A stretch of DNA of 64,000 nt from Hericium rajendrae (taxonomy: Eukaryota > Basidiomycota > Agaricomycetes > Russulales > Hericiaceae). The position numbers and the translations under genes are program-made. The first letter of the stretch is position 1. The number at the start of each line of letters is the position of its first letter. Location of the stretch: contig CM065879.1 of the NCBI GenBank assembly GCA_033439255.1, positions 3,478,501-3,542,500 of the forward strand, given 5' to 3'. Below, piece by piece: positions 1 through 11,936 of the stretch. The notes under the pieces are model-generated. The model made no database searches. It was not told the DNA's origin and saw only the letters and a program-made list of their open reading frames with translations.

Positions 1-820
1 AAAAAGGCGTGTCAAACAGCGGGAAACTGTCAGCAGGGCGCGACAGCTGGCCACCAAGGAAGGGTCTAAAGTTTAATAGTAAGCGACATGATCATGATCC
101 ATAGACATGAGCAGAACTAACCCGATGGTACTTCCGACAGCCCAGGTGACAGGCATGAGCGATAAACCTTGCGACAAATTTGTCTCATCGGTGATCTCAG
201 CCATCATGCTTTTCATGACCCCAACATTTCCGTTCAATGCACCACAAATGCATCGACTGAACGACGAAGTCATAAGAAATGGTGGCAGCACTGAAACTCT
301 CAAGCACTACTCACCTAATGACAAGAGTCCAGAATGTCCTCGAAAGTCCAAAGCAGACTGTCGAGATAATCATGCCAATGATTCCCGTAATAAGGACGGG
401 CTTACGACCTATATGGTCCGATAATCTGCTCCATTGCAATACAGTCACTGCCTCTGCGGCGAAATACAATGATTCCTGAGAGCGCAAAGCAGATTCGGTC
501 AACGGGCTCTACGGGAGGACATCACACCACTTACTATGAGCCCCGCATAGTATCCCACTTTTGTTTGATCCCCACCAATGATGTCCAACTCGCCAACCAG
601 CTATGTCCTAATGTCAGCACTTCGCACGATGAAACCACTCTAGAAGGCGTACCTGGTTGATGAATGGTAAAATACAGAGTGCTGTCACCGGCTCGGATAA
701 CTGCAGCAGCAGCAAGATCGATATCTGCCCGATCGGCAGCGGCGTCCGCTTTTTATCAGCCTGGCCGTTCCCCAAGAGCGGGGACTCCTCGTCTACCCTG
801 GCCTGCTCGCTCGTGGACAT
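1..820 (-). CDS. MFS transporter, DHA1-like (5' part; runs off window)
   Basis: This is the N-terminal part of a major facilitator superfamily transporter, probably a plasma- or vacuolar-membrane exporter of the fungal DHA1 type. The ATG is at 820. The protein starts with a short acidic cytosolic tail containing ESPLLGNG, then the first membrane segment (QISILLLLQLSEPVTALCIL). The second exon is around 545-600. A later exon carries the MFS signature RLSDHIGRKPVLITG between helices 2 and 3. The exon around 110-300 ends with MMAEITDETNLSQGLSL, and the last exon before the edge reads PFLGGQLSRPADSFPLF, which matches the conserved GG-x-LSRPA region of this family. Introns follow GT/AG rules. The rest of the protein lies beyond position 1. 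The substrate cannot be inferred. Confidence 0.85.
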
Positions 821-1710
821 GACTGCGCTTAATTACGGAGCGTGAAGAGTCTGCCTGGACCGCGCAGCACGGTACCTGCCAGGTGTAGAGGTCGAAAAAG
901 ACCAGACGGTTTGTTGATAACCGGACACGTACGGCGTTCAAGTCATCGAAGGTTAATATACTGTAACGCGACGAAGAGTCATCAAATCAGGGCCGATGCG
1001 CACCTTTCGCTCCCGCCGGCGCTGGACGGCTGGAGCATAAACTTCTTGCCGATGTCGTATTACGGAATCTAGACCCACTTCGATTTCCACACGTCTGCCT
1101 TTATGAGTAGCACTTCCATCCTCGACGTAAAGGATGATCGGTGCTCGCACCGTCGGTCACGATGTTCGTCAAGGCCGCTCTGATTGGGCTCGGACACGAT
1201 CATGCGCTAGCGATGTCGAAGTAGAAGGAAGGAAGGAAGTATATTCCGCAGCGGTCCCAATGAGGAACAAAGCGGCCCGTAGACATATGTACATAATATT
1301 GGTGGTTCGTAGACGTGAAACCGACGAACGTTGTAATCTTCTATCAAGACCCTACAATCGAAGGACGTGAGCAACGTCGCATTAATAGCACGAACGTTGT
1401 TGGAAAGATTCGCACACGGCATGGACAGTAGCTGCATTGCAGCCCTTTTGATCGCGGTTGTGCCATTGTACAAACAGCAGTGGACGTGAGAAGAGAGGTA
1501 TGATACGCAAGAATGGATGCTAAAAACAGAAAGAGAGACAAGATAAAAACGAAAAACAGAGATATGTACACGATGACGGCCGACGTTCAATCAGACACAC
1601 GAGCAGTATGAGAACACGAGGAGAAAATTAACACTAGACGAATTGTCATGCTGGTTCAGGATCTGGATTTGATGTTGGGGAAAGATCAAGAGTACGCTGG
1701 CCATGTCCGC
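821..1710. other. Intergenic region between DEF1-like gene and MFS gene
   Basis: Both neighbours are on the minus strand, so this stretch should hold the 3' UTR of the DEF1-like gene and the promoter of the MFS gene. I found no protein-like reading frame, RNA gene or clear repeat in it. Confidence 0.5.
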
Positions 1711-4700
1711 TCACTGCCAGTAGCCCTGTTGGTTGCGCTGGTACGGGTAGAACCCGCTCTGGTCCTGGCCGCTCTGAGGGTAACCGAGGTGTCCCTGCGG
1801 ACCCTGGCTCTGGGGCTGGTGCTGCTGGCCCTGTTGGCCCTGCGGCACCGCACCGCCAGCGGAGTTGAAGCGTGCCGCGCCATAGAAGCCGCTCTGCTGA
1901 GGCTGCGGCACACCACCTCGACCTTGCTGCTGAGACACAGCACCCTGCCCGACGCCGACGCCTGCAACTACGTCCTTGACACCGGGCGCGTAGGGCTTGT
2001 AAGCGTTCTCGGGGGAACCGCCACTAGCCCTTTGGCCGATCGGTGCTCCCGAAGATGGGCCAGACGAAGGACCGAGGTTCATGAAGCCCTGCATTCCCTG
2101 ACCTCCGTGACCACTGTACAGCTGCTTCCCATACTCGTTCGACGGCAAGTTCCCAGTCGTGCTCTGCGCGTGCGTGTGCTGAGGATGGTAGCTGATGTCA
2201 TCGTATGAGGCTGACGGGTGTTGCTGGCCGTACAAGCTTTGACCGTAGGGGTTCGACTGAGGGTTGACAGCGCTCGGGCCCTGTTTCGTCGCTGGAGACG
2301 GCGCTGATCCGGGACCCGGAGCGCCTGGCTGGAACATGGTCGGGTACTTGACGAATGGCTGGGGAACGCCGTAACCGTAGTTGTACGGAGAGCCATAGTA
2401 CTGGTTCTGGGGGTAGGGGTTGTAGTACGGCATCGGGGGAGGGTAACCTTGCTGGGGACCTTGGCTGCTCGCAGGCTGGGGCTGAGCACTGCTCTGAGCC
2501 GATTGCGGGTGTTGCTGTGAAGCCTGGGCGCTGCTCGGAGGCAGGCCTGCACTAGCAGGGCCCTGCTGCTGCAGACCAGGCAGACCTTTAACGTCGTCGT
2601 GGCTCAACACGCCACGATTGCCGAATCCAGCGGTCTGTTGGCCGTATGAGTCATAAAGGTTCTAGAGAAACGAGAAACAGACAACCCAATTATGGATAAC
2701 CAGAACAGATATGAAAAAGGACCACTTACCCGCTGGTTATCACCGTAGCCGTAGTCGGCACCACCAAATCCGCTGAGATGCGATTGCTGGCCTTGATGTT
2801 GTTGGCCGAGCTGACCAAAGGAACCGTAGGGGCTCTCCTGAGCCTGTCCAGCAGGGGGAGTTGCTGCATGGAAGTAAGGAGCTTCCGGCTGGCGGAAGTA
2901 GGATGGGTGAGCGCTTTGCGGTTGCGCAGCCTGAGCAGCCAGGTGAGGCGAGTGCTGCAGTTGGTTTTGGGGGTCGAGATGAGTAGGAAGCCCATGCTGG
3001 GAGTATTGATGTTGCGAAGTCGGAAGCTGCGACTGAACCTGCGCCGTCTGGGTCTGAAGAGGTTGCTGATGATGGGCAGACAGCGATGGAGGAGAAACAT
3101 GCTGTGGCTGAGCATGATGGGGGAAGGGAGAGATGGATGAAGATGTCGATGGACCTTGTTGTGATACACTCTGCTGGATAGATGGTTGCGAAATGGAAGT
3201 GGGAATGGAATGCTGGGGGAGAGGAGCCTGCTGAGCCTGCTGGGGGATCGTTTGTGAGAGGAAGCTCTGCTGGGTGTTGAGAGACGCAGGGATAGAAGGT
3301 GCATGTGGAACCGATTCTTGCGCCTGAGCCTGTACAGAGACCGGCTCGGGCTGAGCGGCCTGCTGGGGTTCGGGGACAACAGGAGATTCAACATGCGCTG
3401 CCTGCTCCTGAACCGGGCTGGATTCACTGGGAGACAAGTAAGATATGCTGTTTAAGCAGTATATGCATCAGACTCACGGTTTGGGTTCAGTATCATCATC
3501 TCCTCCAAGGCTAAGACTGCCAAATTGCATCCCGACTTTCTCAATGCCCGTGCCAAAGTTGCTAGGCAGCACCACAGGCGAATCAGTCATCTTGAATCGT
3601 GCGCTGTGGCGATGAGCAGCAGATGACGGACGCAGCTGCACAGCGGGAGCGGCGAACGGCTTCAGTGTTGGCTCTTGCGATACAACATGTTCCTTCGACG
3701 GCTGAGGCTGCGCGGGAGCAACTTGTTCGGGCTCAGGAGCGGGCTCAGGCTCTGCGGGGACCAGAGTGTCACCCGGTTTTGGCTCTTCCACAGGGGAACG
3801 CTCGACGGAAGATGTCGCCCATGGCTTCGTAGCAGTGATGGAAGGCTTGCTTTGCGGCTCATCGTCCCAGGGTGGCTGTTGGGCAGTTGTAGGCTCCTCC
3901 CATCCGGTATGCTCGGCGACAGGCTCTGGTTCGGGAGCAGTTGGTGTGGGCTCGCGGGGAGGTGCGGGAGCTGAAGGGGCAGGTGCGGAAGGTGCGGATT
4001 GGGAGGGGGGTGCGGGAGTTGCGGCAGATTTTTCTGGCGCCCTGGTATAGTATTTTAGCCACAGCGAGATCTATCATCGAGAAGATACGTACCGTGCAAT
4101 TTGAGCCCAGGAAAGTTTTGAAGTGGCTGGTGTCTTCACTGGCCTAGGCGCGATTGGCTGCGACTTGACGGAGGGTGAAGCAGAGCCATTGACCGTCGCA
4201 TCAGTAGGCCAGCCGGTGCTGGCCCAAGCCGTAGTTGAGGGTGCTGTAGAGACGGCAGTCTGTGTCTCCGCGTGAGCAGCATCGGTGCCCCAACCGTTCG
4301 TCTCAGTGTCGCCACCCGCCGCCTTCGATGGTTCACCCCATCCTGAGTCCTCGGGCGCTGTCGCGGATTCCGGATGCGCACTATCACCATTGGTCGCAGG
4401 TGCTGGTGTAGGAGGACCGCTAGGAGTATGGGTATGGCCACGCTGACTGTCACGGTATCCTCCACGTGCGGCAAACCCACGCCCTCCAGCAGCACCACCA
4501 CGCCCTGGACCACCGCGCCCGCCCCGACCGCCTCTGCCGCCCCGTGCATCGCCTCTGGCACTGACAGCATTTGAGTCTCTGCCGTGTGTCGCAGCAGCAG
4601 GAGCCTTGTCCTTGTCCTTCTTCTTGCTCTTCACCTCACCCCATTGCACCGCGTGACCTATACGACGTGTAAAAAAGACATGGAGACACAAAGAGCGCAG

Positions 4701-4954
4701 ATATTAGCCTACCTTCACTGATCCGGGTTGCAGCGAGTGCGATATCGCCACTGGCTTCGATCAAAACGGACTGAAGGTCTGACAAAGACAGGTTAAGTGG
4801 ATGTCCGGGCAGAAAACGAGACGAGATGTAAGCCACCTTGGTTGGACCAACCGGGGAACATTTCCGCCAATTGGCTGATTTGAGAGCGGTATTTGTCTGG
4901 CACAGGTTCATTCTGAGCTTGAGGCTTTCGGAAATTCGAAGATTTGTAGGACAT
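1711..4954 (-). CDS. DEF1: RNA polymerase II degradation factor DEF1-like protein
   Basis: Yeast Def1 promotes ubiquitylation and proteasomal removal of RNA polymerase II stalled at DNA damage; its N-terminal CUE domain binds ubiquitin. Here the ATG at 4954 begins MSYKSSNFRKPQAQNEP. It is followed by a CUE-like region split by an intron: QISQLAEMFPGWSNQ, then DLQSVLIEASGDIALAATRI. Downstream are a lysine-rich segment, an RGG/RG-rich stretch (about 4490-4560) and a very long low-complexity tail rich in Gln, Pro, Ser and Tyr that ends GYWQ at 1711. About six exons are visible, with breaks near 4835, 4715, 4090, 3475 and 2725. The order CUE, RGG, Q/P-rich tail fits fungal DEF1 proteins, and the Q-rich tail is expected to vary. 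The assignment rests on architecture and the CUE region, not on the tail. Confidence 0.82.
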
Positions 4955-5052
4955 TGTGGCAGAAAGAAGGAGAACAGACGAGGACAGCAGCAACGACAAC
5001 GACGACCAGACACAAAGTAGGTTGAGCGGAGTTTCAATCCAGAACGGCTATT

Positions 5053-6830
5053 TTACGTGCGCCTGCGTTGCCCAGAGCGGTGCTTTCCGAGCTCGCCATC
5101 CACCTCACTCAGCGCAATGAACTCTGCACAGTCCATATTTTCTCGATACAAGGCTGCTAACCTACAACAATGATTATGTATAGGTGGATAACCGGCAACC
5201 CTCCTCGCAATCAACCCTGCCGATAACTCGGCGTACAACAAACATCTGACCATATGGACGAATGATATCGAGATCGGCTCAAGTTTTGAAAAGAACGACG
5301 TGATCTTGCCTGTCGAATCTCCGTCCTCCTTCTTTGGAGATGTGGCCTTCGTTCCGTAAGACAAAATTGCGGCCAGGGACGGATCTCGCACGCACCTTCG
5401 ATGATTTAGCTTTCTTCGCAGGCCGCTGTGTCTGGTTTGAAATGAATAGCTGTCCGTGGTTCTAATCATCGCACACACCTGTGAACCAGAGGGGGAATTG
5501 TCTGAATCCTTTCTGGCAGACTTCTGGCTCGACTGCGACTGCGACCCCTACGAAATATTTGTTCACAGACAGAGATCGGAAAACATGCTGTGCTCACGGG
5601 AGATGGCCCAGAGATGATCTCAATATCACTATCCTCTTCCTTGCTTTTCCGCCCCGGTAGATCTTCTTCCTTGGTTCCTCCCTCGCCGACACCTACACCA
5701 CTTGACACAATCTCGGGATTCCGTTTCTCCGGCACAGAAGAGGAGATAAGCTTCGCTTTCTCTTCGTTCCTGGAGCTGAGTCAACGTCGTCTTCTCAGAT
5801 TTGGGCATCTTGTCCTGCTTCTTCTGTTTCGAAAACATAGCTTCAATGCCATCTTTCCGTTTTGAGATGGGCTGGATGAATGTGGGCGACTCCGTGCCGA
5901 CTTTGCCCACTTCCTTCGGTACCGTGTAGCTGCATTACAGCATTCCTTATCTCAGGATACCTTCCTCATGAGCGTGTTGTGCGGCTTACCATTCAAGGGG
6001 GGATTGCGACTCCTCATACGGGTCTAGCAGGCGGCCGAGACTTTTCGACCATGTTTGGGATGATGTATCCAGCCAAGCGTCGATGGCAGCTTGGTCAACG
6101 AGGATCACCGGCTGACGATCATGCAACCACTCCTGTTCTTTGTTTGCGGCCGTGGTGACGATGGTGAATGTCCATAAGGGCTCAGGCTGTCCTGATATAT
6201 AATCTGAGGAACAGAACGATTCGAAGGCATCGCGCGTTCACCCACCTTCGATATGCGCTATGTCATACAGGCCAGCAAATAGCATGAGTTTTCCATCTTT
6301 GTGTCGGATAAAGTGGGGAATACGCTCCTTCCCCTTTTAGCCCATTCATAGTACCTATAAAACACTCGTTCGTTTTGTTCATGGAGAGGCATTGAAGCAT
6401 GACGACTTACCCCTGAGCGGGCACAACACACCTTCTCTTTCCTTTGATACTTCCCCACAAACCAGCACCCTCCACCAGATTCTCCCCACGTGCATTAATG
6501 GTTTTCAAGTCGCCGCCTTCGCTCTTGCTCCAGTGCGGCACCAGTCCCCATTTCATGGTATGCAGAACCAGCGGTGGCTCTTCCTCGCGCTCAGACGAGC
6601 CCGGGGCGGCATTCCGCCGCCGTATCACAGGTGCTTGCGAGCGCGGCGCGATGTTATATCTCGGGACGAAGCGGTCCTCGTTAACCCACTCGCCGACCTG
6701 ATGTTGCAATGCGGGGTAACCAGGAAGTTGCTGAATCTCGTTCGCCTGCAACCAGAAATTTCAGAAGCTGCATTACCGAGAAAGCAAAACAACATCGCAC
6801 AGGAAGTGCCAACGCGAATCGGCCGCACAT
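5053..6830 (-). CDS. SRAP-domain abasic-site sensor (HMCES/YedK family), with a frame break
   Basis: SRAP proteins form a thiazolidine crosslink with abasic sites in single-stranded DNA through Cys2. Exon 1 (6801-6830) encodes MCGRFALALP with Cys2 in place. Exon 2 encodes the conserved PRYNIAPRSQAPV, MKWGLVPHWSK, INARGE and RRCVVPAQG. Exon 3 starts YYEWAK, including the active-site Glu, and should continue KERIPHFIRHKDGKLMLFAG. That second part is in another frame because the A4G4 run at 6331-6338 is one base short. The frame then stays open through WTFTIVTTAANKEQEW and HDRQPVIL, which carries the catalytic His. The C-terminal region holds GIEAMFSKQKKQ, an acidic SUMO-interaction-like DSDIEIIS and a PCNA-binding-like KITSFFSK (about 5290). 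The last residues before the stop at 5053 may be partly intron or UTR, so the 3' end is uncertain. Confidence 0.85.
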
Positions 6831-7287
6831 GGCGTTTGAGCAATTCTAGCTGACGGTCTGCAAGATCATGAACGCGAGTGGAGGTCGACTTTGGACAGGG
6901 CTGTCGAGTTCACGATCCAAGCACATAACGTAAAGGCCTTCGCGTAAGAGCACAAATTCAAGGATCTGACGTCACCTTTCTCCGCTCTCCCTGGAATAGC
7001 TTCGATCGACTTGCGGGCTCTTGCGGGCTCTTGCGGGCCTTGCATACGATTCCCCACTAGCACGCATCAACGATTTCATTCAAAAAACAAGGTGCGAAGA
7101 TTCATGGTATACACAATCTAGAGAATATACGAAGAAACCCTACAAAGAACCGGGAAATCTACATATTCAAGTAAATGGATATCGAACGCGCTGAATCCCC
7201 GTTCTTCGATACTCGCGACGGAATAGATGATGGAGAAAAGATATGTCATATAGTACTGATATGTGCTCAGTTCATCTAATGCCACAC
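6831..7287. other. Intergenic region upstream of the SRAP gene
   Basis: This should contain the SRAP promoter and the 3' UTR of the next minus-strand gene. Apart from a short 10-bp tandem repeat at 7011-7038 nothing is recognisable. Confidence 0.4.
7011..7038. repeat. Short tandem repeat, 10-bp unit, 2.8 copies
   Basis: The unit ttgcgggctc occurs at 7011-7020 and 7021-7030, with eight bases of a third copy at 7031-7038. It lies about 180 bp upstream of the SRAP start codon. No function is assigned. Confidence 0.8.
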
Positions 7288-9132
7288 TCACCAGGTATAA
7301 GGCGCAAAGCGACGAATACACCTGGGGACCATGTTGTTAGGCTCGTCTCCAGGCAAGAAAGGCCAGGCAGGAATATAGCACATTTCCTGCGACAATAGAT
7401 AGTACGTTAATGAAGGAAAACCAACGATTTTCAAGGGACTTACCTCCGGCCCACATGCAGGATCACAGCGCACCCAGACAGACCAATCTAACCACTCCAT
7501 GAGCTCGTTAACTTGGTCCCTCCATGCAACGACCAGGCTCTGCACTCTCTCGTCCGCGGCCTCCTCCACATCGATCGCATCCACCCACATCTTGGTCAGA
7601 CACGACAAATCTCATGCAACGTCCCCTGTATCGCTCCATGAATCCTCCTTTCCTGCAGATTGAGAGGCTCGGACCGGATATGGGACGTCTGGGTCGTAGA
7701 ACAGAAGTGCACAATGCGAGCGGCCCACGTCACGTTCGAACTAGGCGCCGTATGAGGCGCAGGAACAGCCTTGACATCGATATATGGACTGAGCATGATC
7801 AGCAGCTGTGCGCGAACAAGATTGGCCTGCTCCGTCTTATTCTGAAACGTCGACGGCTCGAGAAGGTATTTCAGCAGTTCCAATCTGTGACTGTACCGCT
7901 TGATGACGTTGTCGGTGATACTCCCCCAGTCAACTCCGCTACCTCCATCCGACCTGTCTCTCCGGAGGACATCCGTTAATTCGCCCATCACCTGCGCTAG
8001 ATCGTCGGAAGATATGTTCGCTATCCGTTGTAGACGGTGTGGCACCCCACGGCGAGCGTCCACCAGACTGATGAGGGACTCGTCGTAGAACGTGATAACG
8101 CCGGGAGTAATCGACGTGCACGCGCGTCTCGCCGGGAGCGAGATCATGCCATGAGGCAGAGTGTAAGGTTTCGAATTTACTGGCTGTCCCGCTGAGCAGC
8201 GAGCCTCTCCATCCCTCCGGCGGCGCAGGTGGATCCGGCATGGGACGCCTTGGTCGCCTTGGTTCCTTGTCATCTGGAGGAGGACGGGATTGATGATCCA
8301 GAGACTCGGAGGTGGTTGGAGGAGTGAAAGGCCGATGGTCGCGGACCTCCCTCCCTTTGGGCAGCAAGTTCAAGAGAGAAACGACCTCCAAGCCATCCGA
8401 AAAATCGCACATCATGACCTCACTGTGAGATGGACTCGGGGTGTGAGCCCCGGAGAAATGTGAAAGACTGTGAGTAGCACGTACAAGTGGAACTCCATCC
8501 TCACAAAGCCATCCAAGCCAAACTGCTTCCCCCACTCGCATGCAGTCTTAATCCTCTCCCATTCGCTCATCCGCCTATCAGGTGCCATGAGACGTCCCCA
8601 GAACACGAAATCCTGCGTATCCATGGGCCCATCCGACATCTTATCCGCGCTGCCGCCATCAAAGTACGCGAGGCGCAGCTCGCGAGTGGTCACCAGCGAA
8701 ATGACATAGCATTCCCCCCAACAGAATATGTGAGAATGCTCAAAATCAAAAGCGAGCCAATCCGGAGTCGTAGGCACCGACGCTGTCGTGCGGCCGTGAT
8801 ACAGGATTGTCCCAGGAGGGATCGTCGCAGGAACAATGGTATGTCCTGGGAGCGTTATCAGTAACGTCGATCATAAGATGCAGATAAGATGTACCGTTTC
8901 TGTTGAGGGTATTTGACCATCTCTGCAATAACGAGCTGACACTGTCGAAGATGCGGTTCGCAGTGGCATTCTCGCTGGGAGGCGTATCCCAGTTCGGGTC
9001 TATGGTGTCCTCGGTCAGCCAAGGACCTTCCTGATGCAAGAAGGCCTGAGCTGGATGGTAAGGCACCGCGCGGGCAGCGAGAGCCCCCAGAAGACATGCA
9101 GAGACGAGCAACGCCTTCACGGTAGCCTTCAT
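7288..9132 (-). CDS. Secreted protein of unknown function, paralogue A (ADP-ribosyltransferase-like motif)
   Basis: The ATG at 9132 opens a signal peptide (MKATVKALLVSACLLGALAA). Conserved blocks follow in order: a PPGTILYHGR-type block, WLAFDFEHSHIF, TTRELRLAYFDGGSADK, MDTQD, DGFVRMEFHFEVMMCDF and GLEVVSLLNLLPKG. Then come a Pro/Arg-rich linker, SWHDLAPGETRVHVDYS, ITFYDESLISLVDAR, and a helical C-terminal half ending CDPACGPE, CYIPAWPF and the stop at 7288. I know this block order from a widespread fungal family with no assigned function. The LYHG motif recalls the first motif of ADP-ribosyltransferases, which is only a suggestion. A one-base insertion relative to paralogue B breaks the frame near 8098-8105, between VDYS and VITFY. 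A similar gene lies immediately upstream (9553-11398), so they are tandem duplicates. Confidence 0.7.
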
Positions 9133-9552
9133 GGTCGGTGCGATCGCAGTATGGAAAGCGTCAGAAGGTCGATACGGAGGAGCGAAAAGCAACGTCCCTC
9201 CTCGGGGTTGCCACTCAGAATCATATCGGTTTTATAGCGTTAGATGTTAAATTTGTGCGCAGTACTTCGATGCATGCGATAAGTTAGGCGTGCGGTGATC
9301 GCGCGCAGCACTCGCGGCCTCCGAGTAAATAGACGCCCACAAATGGTACTATACTTGACGCAAGCGCCGAACATGGAACATGGAACATGGATGATCCAGT
9401 CAAGCTCGCTAACCTATCACAAGCAGATCCTGAGAGGCCCTCGCAGGGTTAGAATAACGGCCATTCTTCTCGCATCATGGGGATTCGCAAACGAGTTTAA
9501 CGTGATCTCACTCCCGAATATATTCGCTCGCGAAATGCAATTGCAAGGCCAA
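9133..9552. other. Intergenic region between paralogues A and B
   Basis: Likely the promoter of paralogue A and the 3' UTR of paralogue B. Around 9369-9391 a 7-bp unit (gaacatg) occurs three times in tandem. No gene is visible. Confidence 0.45.
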
Positions 9553-11398
9553 TCACCAACGAGGAGGCTCATAAGGCATGAAGCGATGGATACACCTAGG
9601 AGTCATGTCATAAGGATCGTCTTTGTCGAAGTAGAAAGGCCACGTAGGAACATAGCATATTTCCTGAAGCATCGGAGCCGGATGAGCATAAGTTACGAAA
9701 TGCAGTTAACAAAACTCACCTCCGGCCCACAGGCAGGATCGCAGCGGACCCAAATAGACCAATCCAACCAGTCCATGAGGTTATCTAGTTTCTCTCTCCA
9801 GGTAACGATGAGGCTCTGTGCTCTCTTCTTTGTGGCATCCTCTACGTCAATCGCGTCTACCCATACTCCGGTGAGGACGCGACAAATCTCGTGAAGCGTG
9901 CCCTTGACGGATGCCTGAATTCTCTGCTCCTGTGGATTCAAAGCCTCAGAGCGGACGTGCGGCGTCAAGGTCGTCGAGCAGTAATGAACAATCGGCGCAG
10001 CCCACGTTGTGTTGGCAGCAGGCAACGTACTCGGGGCAGGCACTGCGTGGATGTCTATATACGGACTCAGCATAATAAGCACCTGCGCGCGGACGATGTT
10101 GGCCTGTTCGGTCACGTTCTGGAACGTAGATGGCTGGAGGAGATACTTGAGCAGCTGCAACCTCTGGCCGTATCGCTCGATGACGACCCTGGTGACACTG
10201 CCCCAATCAATGCCGCTACCCCGATCTGAGCTGTCTCTGCCCAGGGCATCCTCAAGCTCATCCATGATCCGTTCCAGATCGTCAGACGAGATATTCGCCG
10301 CCCGCTGTCGGATGTGTGGTATTCCGTGCCGTGCATCCACTAGGCTCGTGAGCGACTCGTCGTAGAACGTGATGAGTCTTGAGTAGTCGATATGCACGCG
10401 CGTTTCGCCGGGCGGGCGGTCGTGCCAGGATCCAGCGTGGAGCACTTCGAACCAACTTATCGCAAGTTAAGTAACGAGCCCCTCCATCCCTTGGGCGGCC
10501 CGGGAGGGGTTGGGGAGCGAGGGGGAGTGGCGGCATCGAATCTTCCTCCCTGGCGTGTGCCTCATCGACAGGATCGTCCAAAATGTCTGGATGAATTTGA
10601 GAGCCATTTCTTGGGCGCCGTGGACGAGGGAACTTATCCATCGCTTTGGGAAGTAGGTTGAGATTGGAGATGACCTCCAGCCCATTGGTGAAGTCGCACA
10701 TCATGATTTCGCTAGAGCAGGCTTCCTATCGTCAATCTCTTTATTGCCGATGAACAGAGGAGAAACGCACAAATGAAACTCCATCCTCACAAACCCATCC
10801 AGCCCAACTTCTTCCCCCACTCGCACAGTTTCGTAATCCGTTCGAGTTTAGCTATCCACTTATCGGGCCGGGCACGCCCCCAGATAAAAGATCCTGCGAA
10901 TCCATGGGGCCGTCTGTCATCTTGTCTGCGCTCGCGCCGTCGAAGTACGCGAGGCGCAATTCACGAGTCGTGGCGAATGAAATGATGTAGCACTGGTCGG
11001 AACAGAAGAGATGGGAGTGCTCGAAGTCAAATGCAAGCCAGTCCAGGGTAGCAGGAACGTCGCCTGTGGTGCGGCCATGGTACAGCACCGTTCCAGGTGG
11101 GACCGTCACAGCAACAATAGTATGGCCTGCATATCTATCATGAGGACATGCTTGTTGCAAAAGGCAGTAAGGACGTACCATTCCTCTTGATAGTATTAGG
11201 CCATCTCTGCATCAACGAACTGACGCTATTGAAGATCAGATTCGCAGTACCATTCTCGCTGGCAGGTGTGTCCCAGTTCAAGTCCATGTAGTCATGGCTG
11301 AGCGGAGGGCTTTCGCGATGCAAGAAGACCTGTCCTGGGTCGGCAGCGAGCGCACAAAGGGCGCCCAACAGACATGCCGACACAATCCTCGCTTTCAT
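9553..11398 (-). pseudogene. Decayed secreted paralogue B of the gene at 7288-9132
   Basis: It starts at 11398 with MKARIVSACLLGALCALA and keeps the same block order as paralogue A: PPGTVLYHGR, WLAFDFEHSHLF, TTRELRLAYFDGASADK, LDGFVRMEFHF, CDFTNGLEVISNLNLLPK, SWHDRPPGETRVHIDYS, ITFYDESLTSLVDAR and CDPACGPE. A final exon reads EICYVPTWPFYF and ends PPRW with TGA at 9553-9555. The frame is broken at least four times compared with A: near 10884-10892 just after MDSQD, near 10799-10808 before LDGFVRM, near 10530 in the Pro-rich linker, and near 10450-10470 before the SWHD block. The C-terminal 250 codons remain open. Several independent breaks in one copy suggest pseudogenisation, although this assembly also shows one-base errors elsewhere. 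Confidence 0.65.
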
Positions 11399-11936
11399 GG
11401 CTGGTGCGCGATCGGCGAGAAATGTGGACCTACAGTTGAAGAGAGGTGCACACTGCAGGATATCCTCGGAACCGTCGCCTATAGTCACTCCGACTCATAG
11501 TGCTTATTGATAGAGTTCCTGATGACCACGGCATGTATAGTGAGAGATTGATGGTGGAAATTGCATGGGCGCACGCGCAGCAAGAGATAAATGGGCGCTT
11601 ATGAGCAGACATGTCAGATTGGGACTCGGAGACTCGATGTTGGACGAGACCCAATTCATTGCATTTGAGAAGACTTAGTGACTACTAGGCTCGATGAGGC
11701 CTGCACAATATTGTAAGTAGTTAGCAAGTCATGGGCATTAGCGACGATACGAGCGTTTCAGCCGACTGAGAATAAGGCGCACCCAGCATCGTTCCGGCAC
11801 CTTATTTCAGACTTGCTAGTGATATGGTATAGCCATTAATCAATGCATATGTACAAGTGCAACGAAGTCCATGGTCAAATAACGAGAGAACAGCCAAACC
11901 TCCAACTGTAGTAACTTAGCACGGAATGGAAGTGAT
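11399..11936. other. Intergenic region upstream of paralogue B
   Basis: Expected to hold the promoter of paralogue B and the 3' UTR of the TFIIE beta gene. No coding or RNA feature is recognisable. Confidence 0.4.
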
